From the NCBI GenBank assembly GCA_022842725.1, contig JALHOZ010000019.1:1-64000 (forward strand): a stretch of DNA of 64,000 nucleotides, in the 5' to 3' direction. Both the position numbers and the translations under genes were made by a program. Of the stretch, positions 27,563-36,567 are shown in pieces; the first letter of the stretch is position 1; each line of letters begins with the position of its first letter. The notes under the pieces were generated by a model, which made no database searches, was not told where the DNA came from, and saw only the letters and a list, made by a program, of their open reading frames with translations. The stretch comes from Saprospiraceae bacterium. GTDB taxonomy: Bacteria; Bacteroidota; Bacteroidia; Chitinophagales; Saprospiraceae.

Positions 27563-30500
27563 ATCGTTTTAAATTCCGAAAAACTAAGTTGATGTGCATG
27601 GTTTATCCAAGCAGCATAAGCGGTTTGTTTCTCAAGAAGACTTTTAGAACCGATCATAATAAACTGTTCCCTGGCTCTGGTGAGAGATACATTCAATTTT
27701 CTGTCGGTTCCATCAACACCGAGAGAGGTTATTCTTTGGAGCTGACTAACATTATTAACACAAGTTGAAAAAAGGATAATATCCCTTGCGCCTCCCTGAT
27801 AGCGCTCGACCGTATCCACAGTGATGTAAGTTTCAAACTCAGGTAAATATTTTTTTATATCGGTCGTTATTTTTGAAATCTGAGCCCTGAATGGTGTGAT
27901 AATACCAAAAGATGAAGATGTGATTTTTTGGTTTTTTTCTTTATAATTTTTTATAAGATCAAACAAAAGAAGAACAATAATCATTGACTCATAAACATTG
28001 ACCTTTGATTGGACAGAAAACTGAACCGGACTATCAATAAACAAAGTCCGGTTTTGCAAAAAAGACTTGTTTTTACCTGAAAACAGGGTAGATTCTTCTG
28101 TCAATCTTTTGAGGTGGGGCAGTGGTGTTAATTTGTTTTCATAAAAGTGAACATCAACAAATTTTTGTAAAGAAATATGCATGCGTCCCTGCTGCGATAA
28201 TATTCCAAATGCATGATGCCAAAGATTTTTTTGATATTGACTGTACATCCGGTCAAACAATGAATGTGAAACATCCATAAATCCGTTTTGATTGAGATCG
28301 TCGTCGGAAATGGTTGTATATTTTGTGTTTTGTTGAACGACAGCCGGAAGTTGTTTATGATCACCTATTAAAATTCTTTTTGAAAATCTTGATAACAAAC
28401 CACAAAGTTGCGGTTCAAGAATTTGTGATGCTTCATCAATGATGACGGTTTCGAATTTTTTTAATGCAAAAAGTTCCGGTTTCCCTAAAATGCTGGATAC
28501 CGTACTGACAAAAACCCTTCGCGAAGCAAAAAAGTGTTTAATCTCCTGCCTGTTTTCCATAGTTTGTAAATGCTGATCCAGCAAGTTTTTATGAAATTCT
28601 GATGCACAGGATATTCTGGAGCCAATTCTAACAAAATGATGAGCAAAAATCGGGTCAATCTCAGCAATAGATTGACATATTTCATCAACAGCCCGATTGG
28701 TATAAGCCAATATTAAAAAATTTTCCTCGCCCGAATAAAATAATTCTTTTGCCAGTTTTTTTAGAATAACATTAGTTTTACCTGTTCCCGGAGGACCCCA
28801 AATCAGGAAAATATCTTTTGAGGCCAGCGCCTTAACAACCAGGTTGTGTTGTTCGTCAGTCATAAATGACTCCTTTTCAACATGTATGGTTTTAGAAGGT
28901 AATTCAGGGGCTTTTAACCCCAGAAATAATCTTCTGTAATCCCGATTTTGGCCCATAAACTCGAAAACAGACTCATACAATTTATGAAAGGAACTGTCAA
29001 TCAAATCCATTTCAAGGTTCCAAACGGAAGATTTGTCAAAATAGGTTTGGTTGTTTTGTGGATTTCTGAGGGTTACTTCCACGTAATCTGAACCAATGTC
29101 GGAAATGCTGCATTTGTACAACGGACTGTGTAAAACGGGATTTATTTCGGAAAGAACCGGATAAATAGTCGCAATGTCTCCTTTTCTGAAATTTGTTGCC
29201 TTTTGATCAGAACGAAAAGAAAATACAATTTTCGGATCAGGTAAATAACTTTGGTTGACTTTGATCGTCATATCCGGAATGATAGCGTTGCCTGATTCTT
29301 TTTCCTGGAGTGTATCCAACCAGAGAGAAGCGAGACCTCTCGATGTTTCGTTTCCGTGTTCTCCGATTTTTGAAATGGAATATTCTCCGGCCACTAACGA
29401 AATAAAATGATGAATATATTTTTTTTCCAAAGGGTCAAGTGAAGCATATTTTTCTGCAAATATTCTCACATTTTCAGCAGTAAAACCATATACGTAATCC
29501 ATGTTTTTTAGCTGCACAAAAGCTAAAAGTTTAGGATCTTCCGGAAGTTTTTTTAGCAAAACTTCAATCAAAATGATTTCATTTCTTACTTTCAGTAATT
29601 CCATGTGCTGAGGCTTTAAAGAAGGTGCAAATCTCAGAGATGGAGCATTTACTTTTGAATACAAAATGTAGTTTCGGATATGTTCTATTTTATTTTCATA
29701 AACCGACCTGACCAACATTTCATAAAGTTGTGTTTGAGCAAAATGAGAGGCACTTATGCCATAAACGTTTGGTTTCCAGGGACTACCGCTTTTGAGTTCG
29801 ACGATTCCTGCACATCTTGTTGTTTCATCCAGTACGAAAATGTCGAGACGACCTTGTATGCCGTATTTTTTTGAATAAAACGTAGATTCTAAAAACGATG
29901 TTTTTTTGGTAATATTCAGTTTTGGAAAATCATTTTTAACAACATCTTTAATATGATAAAAATGGATATCAATTTTTGACCACAGATCTTTCAGTTCGAT
30001 ATCTGACAACAACGAAAAAGCAAGCGCAAATTTCTGAAATAATGGTTTTCTCAGATCAGACAGTTCGGTTTCAGGATTTTGAAGCAGCTCTTCCATCAGA
30101 TAGTTTACGATGTTACCTAAAAGAACCGGTGTTTTATTCTGTCCGTCACGAAACTTGTTCAACAGGTATAACATAGCAAAACTGCCGTTATCTTTGAAAC
30201 ATTCAGCGATAGCGGTTACATCAACCAGGAAATCAGATTGTAATACAAAGGATCGGGGATGTAGTAGGCCCTCATCTGTGATTTCCACATCTAATAAGTT
30301 AACAGGAATCGGGAAGTTAAGATGTTTTTTAGCCGCAAGGATATTGGAATTAAACAATTCATTTCTATCAGCTATATTCCATACGACTGTTTTGACGGTT
30401 TCAGCTTCTTTTTCATCAATGAAAGAAAGGGTAAAACTTTCCGGAAAAATGTCAATGATTACGCCTTCAGCTACAGAAATAAATTGTGTTATGTTTTCTT

Positions 30501-30915
30501 TTTTTCGGAAAAAAACTAATTTGGCATCATCAGAGAGTTGGTAAACCCCGTTTGTCGTTTCTTTTTGCCAAATCGTTTTCAGCAATTTTGTAATGATAAA
30601 ACTACCCAGTTCAATATGGTTTGTCAACGAAATGTCGGATTTTTCCAGACATTTTCTAAAGCTGTGGGCATAAAACAACATAGATTTTGACAAAACATAT
30701 TTCATACCTACATAAGCCAATTTTGAAAACATCGTTGGAAAATGAAGGTTTTCTTCTTTGGTGTCAAAATCGAGCAATGTACTGAAAATAGCGTGAAGTC
30801 CTTGTAGATTTTCTTTTTCAGACAAAAAATCATTTTTCAAAATGGATTCAAAATCCAAAATGATATGGTCAATAGTAGTATCAGAAGCATTTTGATCAGT
30901 ATTCAAATCAGTCAT
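27502..30915 (-). CDS. Dna2-like protein: RecB-type nuclease plus SF1B helicase
   Basis: A 1137-residue protein. The middle carries a PD-(D/E)XK nuclease: 'GRLDIFVLDE' (GxxD, about residue 354), 'GIVELKSGSPW' (ExK) and 'AQTQLYEML' (QxxxY). The C-terminal half is a superfamily 1B helicase: Walker A 'IWGPPGTGKTNVI' (about 705), 'VIIDEASQILEPQLCGLL' (II), 'ILIGDHKQLPAVVQ' (III), 'TVDTVERYQGGARDIILFS' (V) and 'KLNVSLTRAREQFIMIG' (VI). The order nuclease then helicase is that of eukaryotic Dna2. The cysteines that hold the Fe-S cluster of Dna2, AddB and Cas4 are absent. The N-terminal 330 residues match nothing I know. It likely processes flaps or ends in repair; a defence role is possible. Its 3' end overlaps the S8-GH9 gene, and namZ overlaps its start codon region by 8 bases. 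Confidence 0.85.
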   Translation of the reverse strand: MTDLNTDQNASDTTIDHIILDFESILKNDFLSEKENLQGLHAIFSTLLDFDTKEENLHFPTMFSKLAYVGMKYVLSKSMLFYAHSFRKCLEKSDISLTNHIELGSFIITKLLKTIWQKETTNGVYQLSDDAKLVFFRKKENITQFISVAEGVIIDIFPESFTLSFIDEKEAETVKTVVWNIADRNELFNSNILAAKKHLNFPIPVNLLDVEITDEGLLHPRSFVLQSDFLVDVTAIAECFKDNGSFAMLYLLNKFRDGQNKTPVLLGNIVNYLMEELLQNPETELSDLRKPLFQKFALAFSLLSDIELKDLWSKIDIHFYHIKDVVKNDFPKLNITKKTSFLESTFYSKKYGIQGRLDIFVLDETTRCAGIVELKSGSPWKPNVYGISASHFAQTQLYEMLVRSVYENKIEHIRNYILYSKVNAPSLRFAPSLKPQHMELLKVRNEIILIEVLLKKLPEDPKLLAFVQLKNMDYVYGFTAENVRIFAEKYASLDPLEKKYIHHFISLVAGEYSISKIGEHGNETSRGLASLWLDTLQEKESGNAIIPDMTIKVNQSYLPDPKIVFSFRSDQKATNFRKGDIATIYPVLSEINPVLHSPLYKCSISDIGSDYVEVTLRNPQNNQTYFDKSSVWNLEMDLIDSSFHKLYESVFEFMGQNRDYRRLFLGLKAPELPSKTIHVEKESFMTDEQHNLVVKALASKDIFLIWGPPGTGKTNVILKKLAKELFYSGEENFLILAYTNRAVDEICQSIAEIDPIFAHHFVRIGSRISCASEFHKNLLDQHLQTMENRQEIKHFFASRRVFVSTVSSILGKPELFALKKFETVIIDEASQILEPQLCGLLSRFSKRILIGDHKQLPAVVQQNTKYTTISDDDLNQNGFMDVSHSLFDRMYSQYQKNLWHHAFGILSQQGRMHISLQKFVDVHFYENKLTPLPHLKRLTEESTLFSGKNKSFLQNRTLFIDSPVQFSVQSKVNVYESMIIVLLLFDLIKNYKEKNQKITSSSFGIITPFRAQISKITTDIKKYLPEFETYITVDTVERYQGGARDIILFSTCVNNVSQLQRITSLGVDGTDRKLNVSLTRAREQFIMIGSKSLLEKQTAYAAWINHAHQLSFSEFKTIYSQEITVDNMWPESETEIL

Positions 30916-32122
30916 ACAGTAAGTACTTTAATCTTGTTTTTTTAAAAGTTTGTAAATCATTTTCCCAGGAAGCTCTTATTTGATTCTCAGGAACATTTTC
31001 AATTAACATTTTTCGTAGTGAATCTGTTCCCGCTAATTTGTCAAAAAATAGATTTTCAAGAAAAAAAATCTGATTTTTGTTTTTCATTTCCTGATAAAAA
31101 GAAATCAAAAGGGACAAATCCAGTTTTTTTTGATCCAAAACAGATTGAACTGTAAGTTTTGAAAGATCCTTGCCAAAACATGCTTTTCCTTCATGCGGCG
31201 GGGTTTTGGCTCCTTCATTGGGTTCAGGAGTAAATGAAAAATCACTTTCCAGAGCAGGATGTCCAATTACCTGAAATTGTTTTTCAGTTCCTCTTCCCAA
31301 ACTAAGGGTTGTTCCTTCAAAAAAACAGACAGAGGAGTACAACAAAACAGATCTGGAGTTGGGCAGGTTGGGGGAAGGTTTCACCGGAAGTTCATAAAAT
31401 GAATCGTGGAAATAATTTTTGTTTTCAATTACCGTAAGGTCACATTGCACACCGTTTTTTAACCACTTTTCACCGTTAATCATTTTTGCATATTCACCGA
31501 TGGTCATGCCATAAACAACAGGTACCGGATGCATTCCCACAAATGAAGAATATTGTTTTTGTAATACCGGACCGTCGATATAATGCCCGTTGGGATTGGG
31601 TCTATCCAATACCATCAACGGGATATTATTTTCAGCAGCAGCTTCCATGATGTAATGCAATGTTGATATGTAGGTATAGAACCTGACACCTACATCCTGA
31701 ATGTCGAATACCAACATATCGATTCCTTGTAAATCAGAAGAAGAAGGTTTCTTTTTGTTTCCATACAAGGATATAATCGGAAGACCTGTGTTTTTATCTA
31801 CGTCATCCTGAATGGTTTCTCCGGCATCCGCTTTACCTCTGAAACCGTGTTCCGGCGCAAATACGGCAACAACTGTGATACCAAGTTTTACCAAAGTGTC
31901 CACAAGATGTTTGTCTTTGACCATACTGGTTTGATTGACGACCAAACCAACTTTTTTATGTTGTAGTTGCGGTAGATACAATGCTATCCTTTCTGCAGCA
32001 GGAATAATTTTTTGCTGCGATGTATCAACCTTAATGGTAGTGGAAAGTGTAGGAAGCTGTTTTTCTGATTGACATTCAGTAAGCCAAATTAATGCGAAAA
32101 AATAAAATAAAATCCCCTGCAT
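30908..32122 (-). CDS. namZ: Exo-beta-N-acetylmuramidase NamZ family (DUF1343)
   Basis: A 404-residue exported protein of the DUF1343/GH171 family, which releases MurNAc from the non-reducing end of peptidoglycan fragments. The N-terminus is a short hydrophobic signal with a possible lipobox cysteine ('FFALIWLTECQSEKQ'). Family motifs: 'KKVGLVVNQTSMV', 'VAVFAPEHGFRGKADAGE', 'PIISLYGNKKKPS', 'MLVFDIQDVGVRFYTYISTL', 'DRPNPNGHYIDGP', 'GMHPVPVVYGMTIGEYAKMI', 'NLPNSRSVLLYSSVCFFEGT' and 'SLGRGTEKQFQVIG'. Full length. The gene ends 8 bases inside the downstream Dna2-like gene, so they are cotranscribed. No other peptidoglycan recycling gene is adjacent. Confidence 0.9.
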   Translation of the reverse strand: MQGILFYFFALIWLTECQSEKQLPTLSTTIKVDTSQQKIIPAAERIALYLPQLQHKKVGLVVNQTSMVKDKHLVDTLVKLGITVVAVFAPEHGFRGKADAGETIQDDVDKNTGLPIISLYGNKKKPSSSDLQGIDMLVFDIQDVGVRFYTYISTLHYIMEAAAENNIPLMVLDRPNPNGHYIDGPVLQKQYSSFVGMHPVPVVYGMTIGEYAKMINGEKWLKNGVQCDLTVIENKNYFHDSFYELPVKPSPNLPNSRSVLLYSSVCFFEGTTLSLGRGTEKQFQVIGHPALESDFSFTPEPNEGAKTPPHEGKACFGKDLSKLTVQSVLDQKKLDLSLLISFYQEMKNKNQIFFLENLFFDKLAGTDSLRKMLIENVPENQIRASWENDLQTFKKTRLKYLLYD

Positions 32123-32131
32123 GTTATAAAG

Positions 32132-32752
32132 TTATTGCACTTGAACAAATAAACCGGTAGAAATGATTTGACCATCTGGTCTGCGGGCTATAAAGATTAT
32201 ATGATTATTATAATTGTAAAAATAAGCCAAATGATCGTAAATATATTCATTTGTATTAGACACCTTAGTTTCCATAATTTTTCTACCGTCAATACCATAA
32301 ATAATTAAGTTTGCCTCGTCAACAATGGTTTCCGAAAACTGAATGGTGGTATATCTGCTAAAAGGGTTAGGTTTGGCGATGGCCATATTGTTTTCAAGAA
32401 CGATATTTGTTATAAAAACATGTAGACTTTCTCCAAGCAAACCTAAACTCAGTTTATAATAAGCTTTTTGATTGTTCAATGAAAAGGAATCAACAAAGGT
32501 ATAGGATACAGGAACTTCTGTACTGCCACAGACCCCTCCGATACTACCGATTTCTGTGAAATTAACATTGTCTGAGGATCTTAAAATTCCGGTGCCGAAA
32601 CAAGTACTTCCGGCATTCATCGTCCACCGAATGACTACATTTCTGTCCAACGAGAAAGCCGTTAAGTCACGAAGTGCAGGATGATAAAATTGAGAAAACG
32701 TTACAAAGGGTAACAACAGAAGTGAATAAATTATGATCGATCTTTTTGTCAT
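32132..32752 (-). CDS. Small secreted protein with type A T9SS sorting domain
   Basis: A 206-residue protein with signal peptide (residues 1-20, ending TFSQ), a middle domain with a fibronectin-III-like look ('RNVVIRWTMNAGSTCFGTGI', 'YTFVDSFSLNNQKAYYKLSL'), and a C-terminal sorting domain beginning 'AIAKPNPFSRYTTIQFSE' and running through 'ANLIIYGIDGRKIMETKV' to the end. The PNPF and 'IYGIDGRKI' segments are the hallmarks of type A CTDs. It is probably surface-attached or released. The carried domain has no enzyme motif; role unknown. It lies 9 bases before namZ. Confidence 0.75.
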   Translation of the reverse strand: MTKRSIIIYSLLLLPFVTFSQFYHPALRDLTAFSLDRNVVIRWTMNAGSTCFGTGILRSSDNVNFTEIGSIGGVCGSTEVPVSYTFVDSFSLNNQKAYYKLSLGLLGESLHVFITNIVLENNMAIAKPNPFSRYTTIQFSETIVDEANLIIYGIDGRKIMETKVSNTNEYIYDHLAYFYNYNNHIIFIARRPDGQIISTGLFVQVQ

Positions 32753-32823
32753 CCTATAAAAGTTTCAGGGTTTTAAAAGGTATTAGTCACATAAAATAAT
32801 GATATAACTGAAAAACCGGAATT

Positions 32824-35800
32824 TTATTTTAGTAAAATCATAGTTACATCTCCTGTTTTTGTATGAATGCTGCCATCCGGCCTGAGATATTTTGTGATAT
32901 AGGTATACACACCTTGTTCTACCAAATTGCCTTTATAATAACCTTCCCAATCAACGGTGCCTGGTCTTTCTTTGTCAAAAACAAGATTACCCCATCTGTC
33001 ATATATTTTCAGTGTCAGAACTTCAAAACAATCCGGAATGAGCCAAGACCATTTATCATTTGGTGAATTTGCAACGGGAGAAAAAATATTAGGTATCTGA
33101 ACATCTAAGGTGGGGTCAACGTCGATAAAAAAATTATAACTGAAATCACAACCTGATTGATGTGTAAAGGTAACATCAATTTCTGTCGCTTGTGTCGTTG
33201 TAATAATATTCGTAAAACATGTGTTACATGACATAAGAGATGAAGGTTGCCATTCAACTGACCACAACGTTCCGGGATTTTCCACAGAAACTGAAATGGG
33301 TTTTCCGGGATAGACAACAGAATCCTTTATGTTAAATAATGGCGCTGAGAGAGGAATGGATTCAAGATAAAAGTCATAGATTACCTTACAATCTAAACTA
33401 TCATGTGTCCATACTAAAAATGCATTTGTTGAATCAGGATAAACCGTTTCAGAATTGATGTCTCCGTTACTCCATTCAAATGACCATGTTTCTTCCATAC
33501 CGGCAGTAAGGTTGTACTCGGCGTTTTCACAGTCCGGTTCGAAAACAGGTTGTGGCGGAGATTCTAAGGCAACAATTTCAACAGTAAATAAAGAATCACA
33601 ACCAAATGCTGTTTGAAAAGCGAAGTTGTACAATCCTGTTTCAAATAACATTACATTGTGTCGTAGCAGCGTATCACCGGGGCATAAGGTGAATTGTTCT
33701 TTTGCAGAATAAGAAGGAACCACAGTAACTACATCCAAAGTAAATGTAGGGCAGGGAAGGGTTGCCAACGTGTCAAAAAGGGAAATATCTTCCTGAATCC
33801 ATTGATTATTTATAAAAACAGAATCTCCGGTACAAAGGAAATGGTTTTGCTGTATGAGTTCCGGTTCAGAAAATGAAAGGATATATGTTTTTACACTGTC
33901 ACAACCAAATTGAGTGGTACCACGAATGGAAAAAGTGGTATCAGATGAATAAATAATCTGGTCAACTTCGACGAATTGACCCACACATAAATCGTACACA
34001 ATGGTATCATCCGGGCTTTCATGAACCAAAAGATTGATTCGTGTTACTGAATCACAACCCAAAAGTGTAGGTATATATTCAAAATACTCTCCTGAAGTTG
34101 AAAGCCATTCATTATTCAATAAAACTGAATCCCCTTCACAAATATGAATGGTATCTGTTTTGATTTCTCTTACATCCGTTACAGAAACGACATTATTTCC
34201 GAAAGAACATTCACTGGTTTCAAAAAGGCCGGGAATAATTTCTCCGGTTTGTTTCTCGCCATCATAATTTACGATCATGTATAATGTTGACATATTTAAA
34301 GCCGAAAAACTGTACGTGATATCTTCCAAAACTCTGCCGGGCTGAAGGGACAGATTGATCGTGTAAACACCAATGAGACTGCCTCCGCTGGCAGGATTTC
34401 CGTTGTAAAATGATATTTTTATTGGCTCTGTCATAGATGCAGAAGCTGTCGGTCCATTGGCAATATCAAAATATACGGTATAAAGATTGAGTAACGGATC
34501 AAAAAATAAACATATAATCTCACCTCCCAATTCGACGGAAGTCTGTAGAAAATTTCCGGACGAGTCCAATAAAGAGGATTGCACTAAAAAATTATTATAT
34601 CTCCCGTTTGAAATGGTCGCATTATTTCTCATAACGGCCGGGACAGACAATTGGTCAGTGATGTTAAATACATGATAATTATACTGATTCCAGACCCCAC
34701 GGGAAGGTGCCCATTTTTGTTTGGTTCTTGGAGCGCCAAACACATGCAATCTTCCTCTGTTTCTTGAATTTTGTCCACAGGGAACACATATTTTTGATTG
34801 TCCGGAATAATCTATATCCCCCACGATGGGATATTCCGATCCGGTGCCTGAAGAGCAGGCAAATCCTGTAAGGTCAACCGGCGGACTGACCGATCCGTTA
34901 ATAATTCTCAATAAATTTTCGTCTCTGTATACAATTTCCTGGATTCCGTCCTGATTAAAATCAAACATGGTCATCCCGGTGCTTCCGGATTGGTCATTGG
35001 TACTTAAACGCCAGGATTCGCGTAGGGTAGTGGTGCCATTGTATTTGTAAGCCAAAAGCAGGTAAGGTCTGGCAACACCAATTGATGGTGTACCACTTCC
35101 ATCCAGATCTCCCACGAAAGCCGGCCCGGAAGCGTCCGGACAACAGCCTGTCCCTGTAGTAGGCATTGTTGTACTGGCAAGCAAAACTGGAGTATTGCCG
35201 TTTAGCGTATAAACATACAATCTGGAAAATTGAGAATTACCCTGACTTGAAACCACAACATCCAGTTTTCCATCACCGTTGATATCACCGAGTGAGGTGT
35301 ATCCTTCCCGACGAAAATTATTGACCAGAATATTCAGAGGAGTCATATTGTTCCCGGTTAATCCGCCAGGATTGGTGATATTTACCTGATAAATGGTGTA
35401 ACCTGCAGCCAATTCGAGGTCATCGGGATTATCGTCAAGATCAGCAGCAATAGTAGTAGCATTTGAAAAGCCATTAAAAGTTTCAGAAGAGCGCCCTATG
35501 CCATTATTACCTCCTGATGCGAGTTTGACGCCAGTACGTGCGTTAAATATCTCATTATAAATATACACTTCAGGGATTCCGTCCTGATTAAAATCTGCAA
35601 AAGCCGGAGCACCACTGCTGCCATCTGAACCGGTGAAATCCCCATAAGTACGGTCTGATATCCAAAGAATATTTCCGTAGGTGTCATAACAAACCAATCT
35701 TCCCCTTTGATTGGGTGGGTTTTGATTGACATTTGCTGCTGCGAGCACTATTTCAGGAAGACCGTCTCCGTTGACATCTGCCAAAGCAAAAGTTGTAGGA

Positions 35801-36420
35801 CCACCCCAAGTAAAAAAAGCGGTCGAAATGCTTTTCAGCGACTCTCCGTTGGAAGATAAAAGAAAGGTAATACCACTAGTGATTCTTGGATTTTCTGAAA
35901 AATCTTCTATTCCACTCATGACAATTTCCGGAATACAATCATTGTCTATGTCTGCCAATAAGGGTGACTGATAGGTTGAAGTTGAAGCTATACTTTCCCA
36001 TTGTTTGGAGATTTCAAAATCAAAAACAGGAAAGGTATCTTTTTGGTAACAGAGCGTAGTATCAACAATTAAACAATTATTTCTAAAGTCTGTCAGTGTA
36101 TTTGTTACTTGGGAAAAGGGACCATTTTTATCTTGTATTTCCTGATAATTATTGCTTTTTTCGTTAAAAGTGACTCCATTTATGGTGAAAGACTCCACTT
36201 CACAAAGAGAACGAGATTTTGATTTGTCGTAAATCCGGGCTTCTATGGCCAGTTCTCCAATATTTTGTAATAATGGGCCTGAAGTGTCAATTTGAAGGCA
36301 GTTATCACATCCATTGAGCAAGACAGCTTTTTCAAATTGTCCAAATGTTGTGACGGCTAATAAATTGAAAAGAACCGGAAAAAAAGATTTTTTTAATACT
36401 TTGGTTAAAGCATAAGTCAT
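32824..36420 (-). CDS. Giant secreted protein with FG-GAP repeats and gliding-type (type B) C-terminal domain
   Basis: A 1198-residue exported protein (signal near residues 8-27, ending TTFGQ). It opens with 'AVLLNGCDNCLQID' and 'GELAIEARIYD', the beginning of a LamG-like domain that then breaks off. Residues about 150-560 hold some eight FG-GAP/VCBS-like repeats with calcium-loop signatures such as 'LADVNGDGLPEIVLAA', 'FADFNQDGIPEVYIY' and 'LGDINGDGKLDVVVSS', forming a beta-propeller. About 755-950 hold four 'C.GDS...GCDS' repeats. The C-terminus ('IPNIFSPVANSPNDKW', 'LTLKIYDRWGNLVFDKERPG', 'GVYTYITKYLRPDGS') is the gliding-motility-associated C-terminal domain that directs type IX export. 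It is probably an adhesin or surface scaffold. Confidence 0.85.
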   Translation of the reverse strand: MTYALTKVLKKSFFPVLFNLLAVTTFGQFEKAVLLNGCDNCLQIDTSGPLLQNIGELAIEARIYDKSKSRSLCEVESFTINGVTFNEKSNNYQEIQDKNGPFSQVTNTLTDFRNNCLIVDTTLCYQKDTFPVFDFEISKQWESIASTSTYQSPLLADIDNDCIPEIVMSGIEDFSENPRITSGITFLLSSNGESLKSISTAFFTWGGPTTFALADVNGDGLPEIVLAAANVNQNPPNQRGRLVCYDTYGNILWISDRTYGDFTGSDGSSGAPAFADFNQDGIPEVYIYNEIFNARTGVKLASGGNNGIGRSSETFNGFSNATTIAADLDDNPDDLELAAGYTIYQVNITNPGGLTGNNMTPLNILVNNFRREGYTSLGDINGDGKLDVVVSSQGNSQFSRLYVYTLNGNTPVLLASTTMPTTGTGCCPDASGPAFVGDLDGSGTPSIGVARPYLLLAYKYNGTTTLRESWRLSTNDQSGSTGMTMFDFNQDGIQEIVYRDENLLRIINGSVSPPVDLTGFACSSGTGSEYPIVGDIDYSGQSKICVPCGQNSRNRGRLHVFGAPRTKQKWAPSRGVWNQYNYHVFNITDQLSVPAVMRNNATISNGRYNNFLVQSSLLDSSGNFLQTSVELGGEIICLFFDPLLNLYTVYFDIANGPTASASMTEPIKISFYNGNPASGGSLIGVYTINLSLQPGRVLEDITYSFSALNMSTLYMIVNYDGEKQTGEIIPGLFETSECSFGNNVVSVTDVREIKTDTIHICEGDSVLLNNEWLSTSGEYFEYIPTLLGCDSVTRINLLVHESPDDTIVYDLCVGQFVEVDQIIYSSDTTFSIRGTTQFGCDSVKTYILSFSEPELIQQNHFLCTGDSVFINNQWIQEDISLFDTLATLPCPTFTLDVVTVVPSYSAKEQFTLCPGDTLLRHNVMLFETGLYNFAFQTAFGCDSLFTVEIVALESPPQPVFEPDCENAEYNLTAGMEETWSFEWSNGDINSETVYPDSTNAFLVWTHDSLDCKVIYDFYLESIPLSAPLFNIKDSVVYPGKPISVSVENPGTLWSVEWQPSSLMSCNTCFTNIITTTQATEIDVTFTHQSGCDFSYNFFIDVDPTLDVQIPNIFSPVANSPNDKWSWLIPDCFEVLTLKIYDRWGNLVFDKERPGTVDWEGYYKGNLVEQGVYTYITKYLRPDGSIHTKTGDVTMILLK
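33570..34150 (-). repeat. Four 'GCDS' cysteine repeats within the 1198-residue protein
   Basis: Units of about 45-50 residues begin 'HICEGDSVLLNNEWL', 'DLCVGQFVEVDQIIY', 'FLCTGDSVFINNQWI' and 'TLCPGDTLLRHNVML'; three of the four have GCDS near the end. The same repeat family occurs in the neighbouring 870-residue-class protein. Confidence 0.7.
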
Positions 36421-36448
36421 AATAAATGACGATTTGGAAATTTACTTC

Positions 36449-36456
36449 CAAAAGTA
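36449..36456 (-). promoter_or_regulatory. Possible -7 box upstream of the 1198-residue protein gene
   Basis: Minus strand TACTTTTG, matching TAnnTTTG, about 28 bases before the start codon. No clear -33 element. Confidence 0.35.
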
Positions 36457-36567
36457 ACTGATTTAACTGATATAATGAAAATATTAGACTTTATTGCATC
36501 AAACGGTACAGTTAAATATAGGTTATGCAGTTTAACGACAAAAAGGTATTATTTTCTGTTTGTATTA

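Noticed and set aside
27502-32122. Dna2-like gene plus namZ as a phage-defence island
   Set aside because: Only the nuclease-helicase resembles defence genes; namZ is a peptidoglycan enzyme and no other defence genes, integrase or base-composition break flank it.
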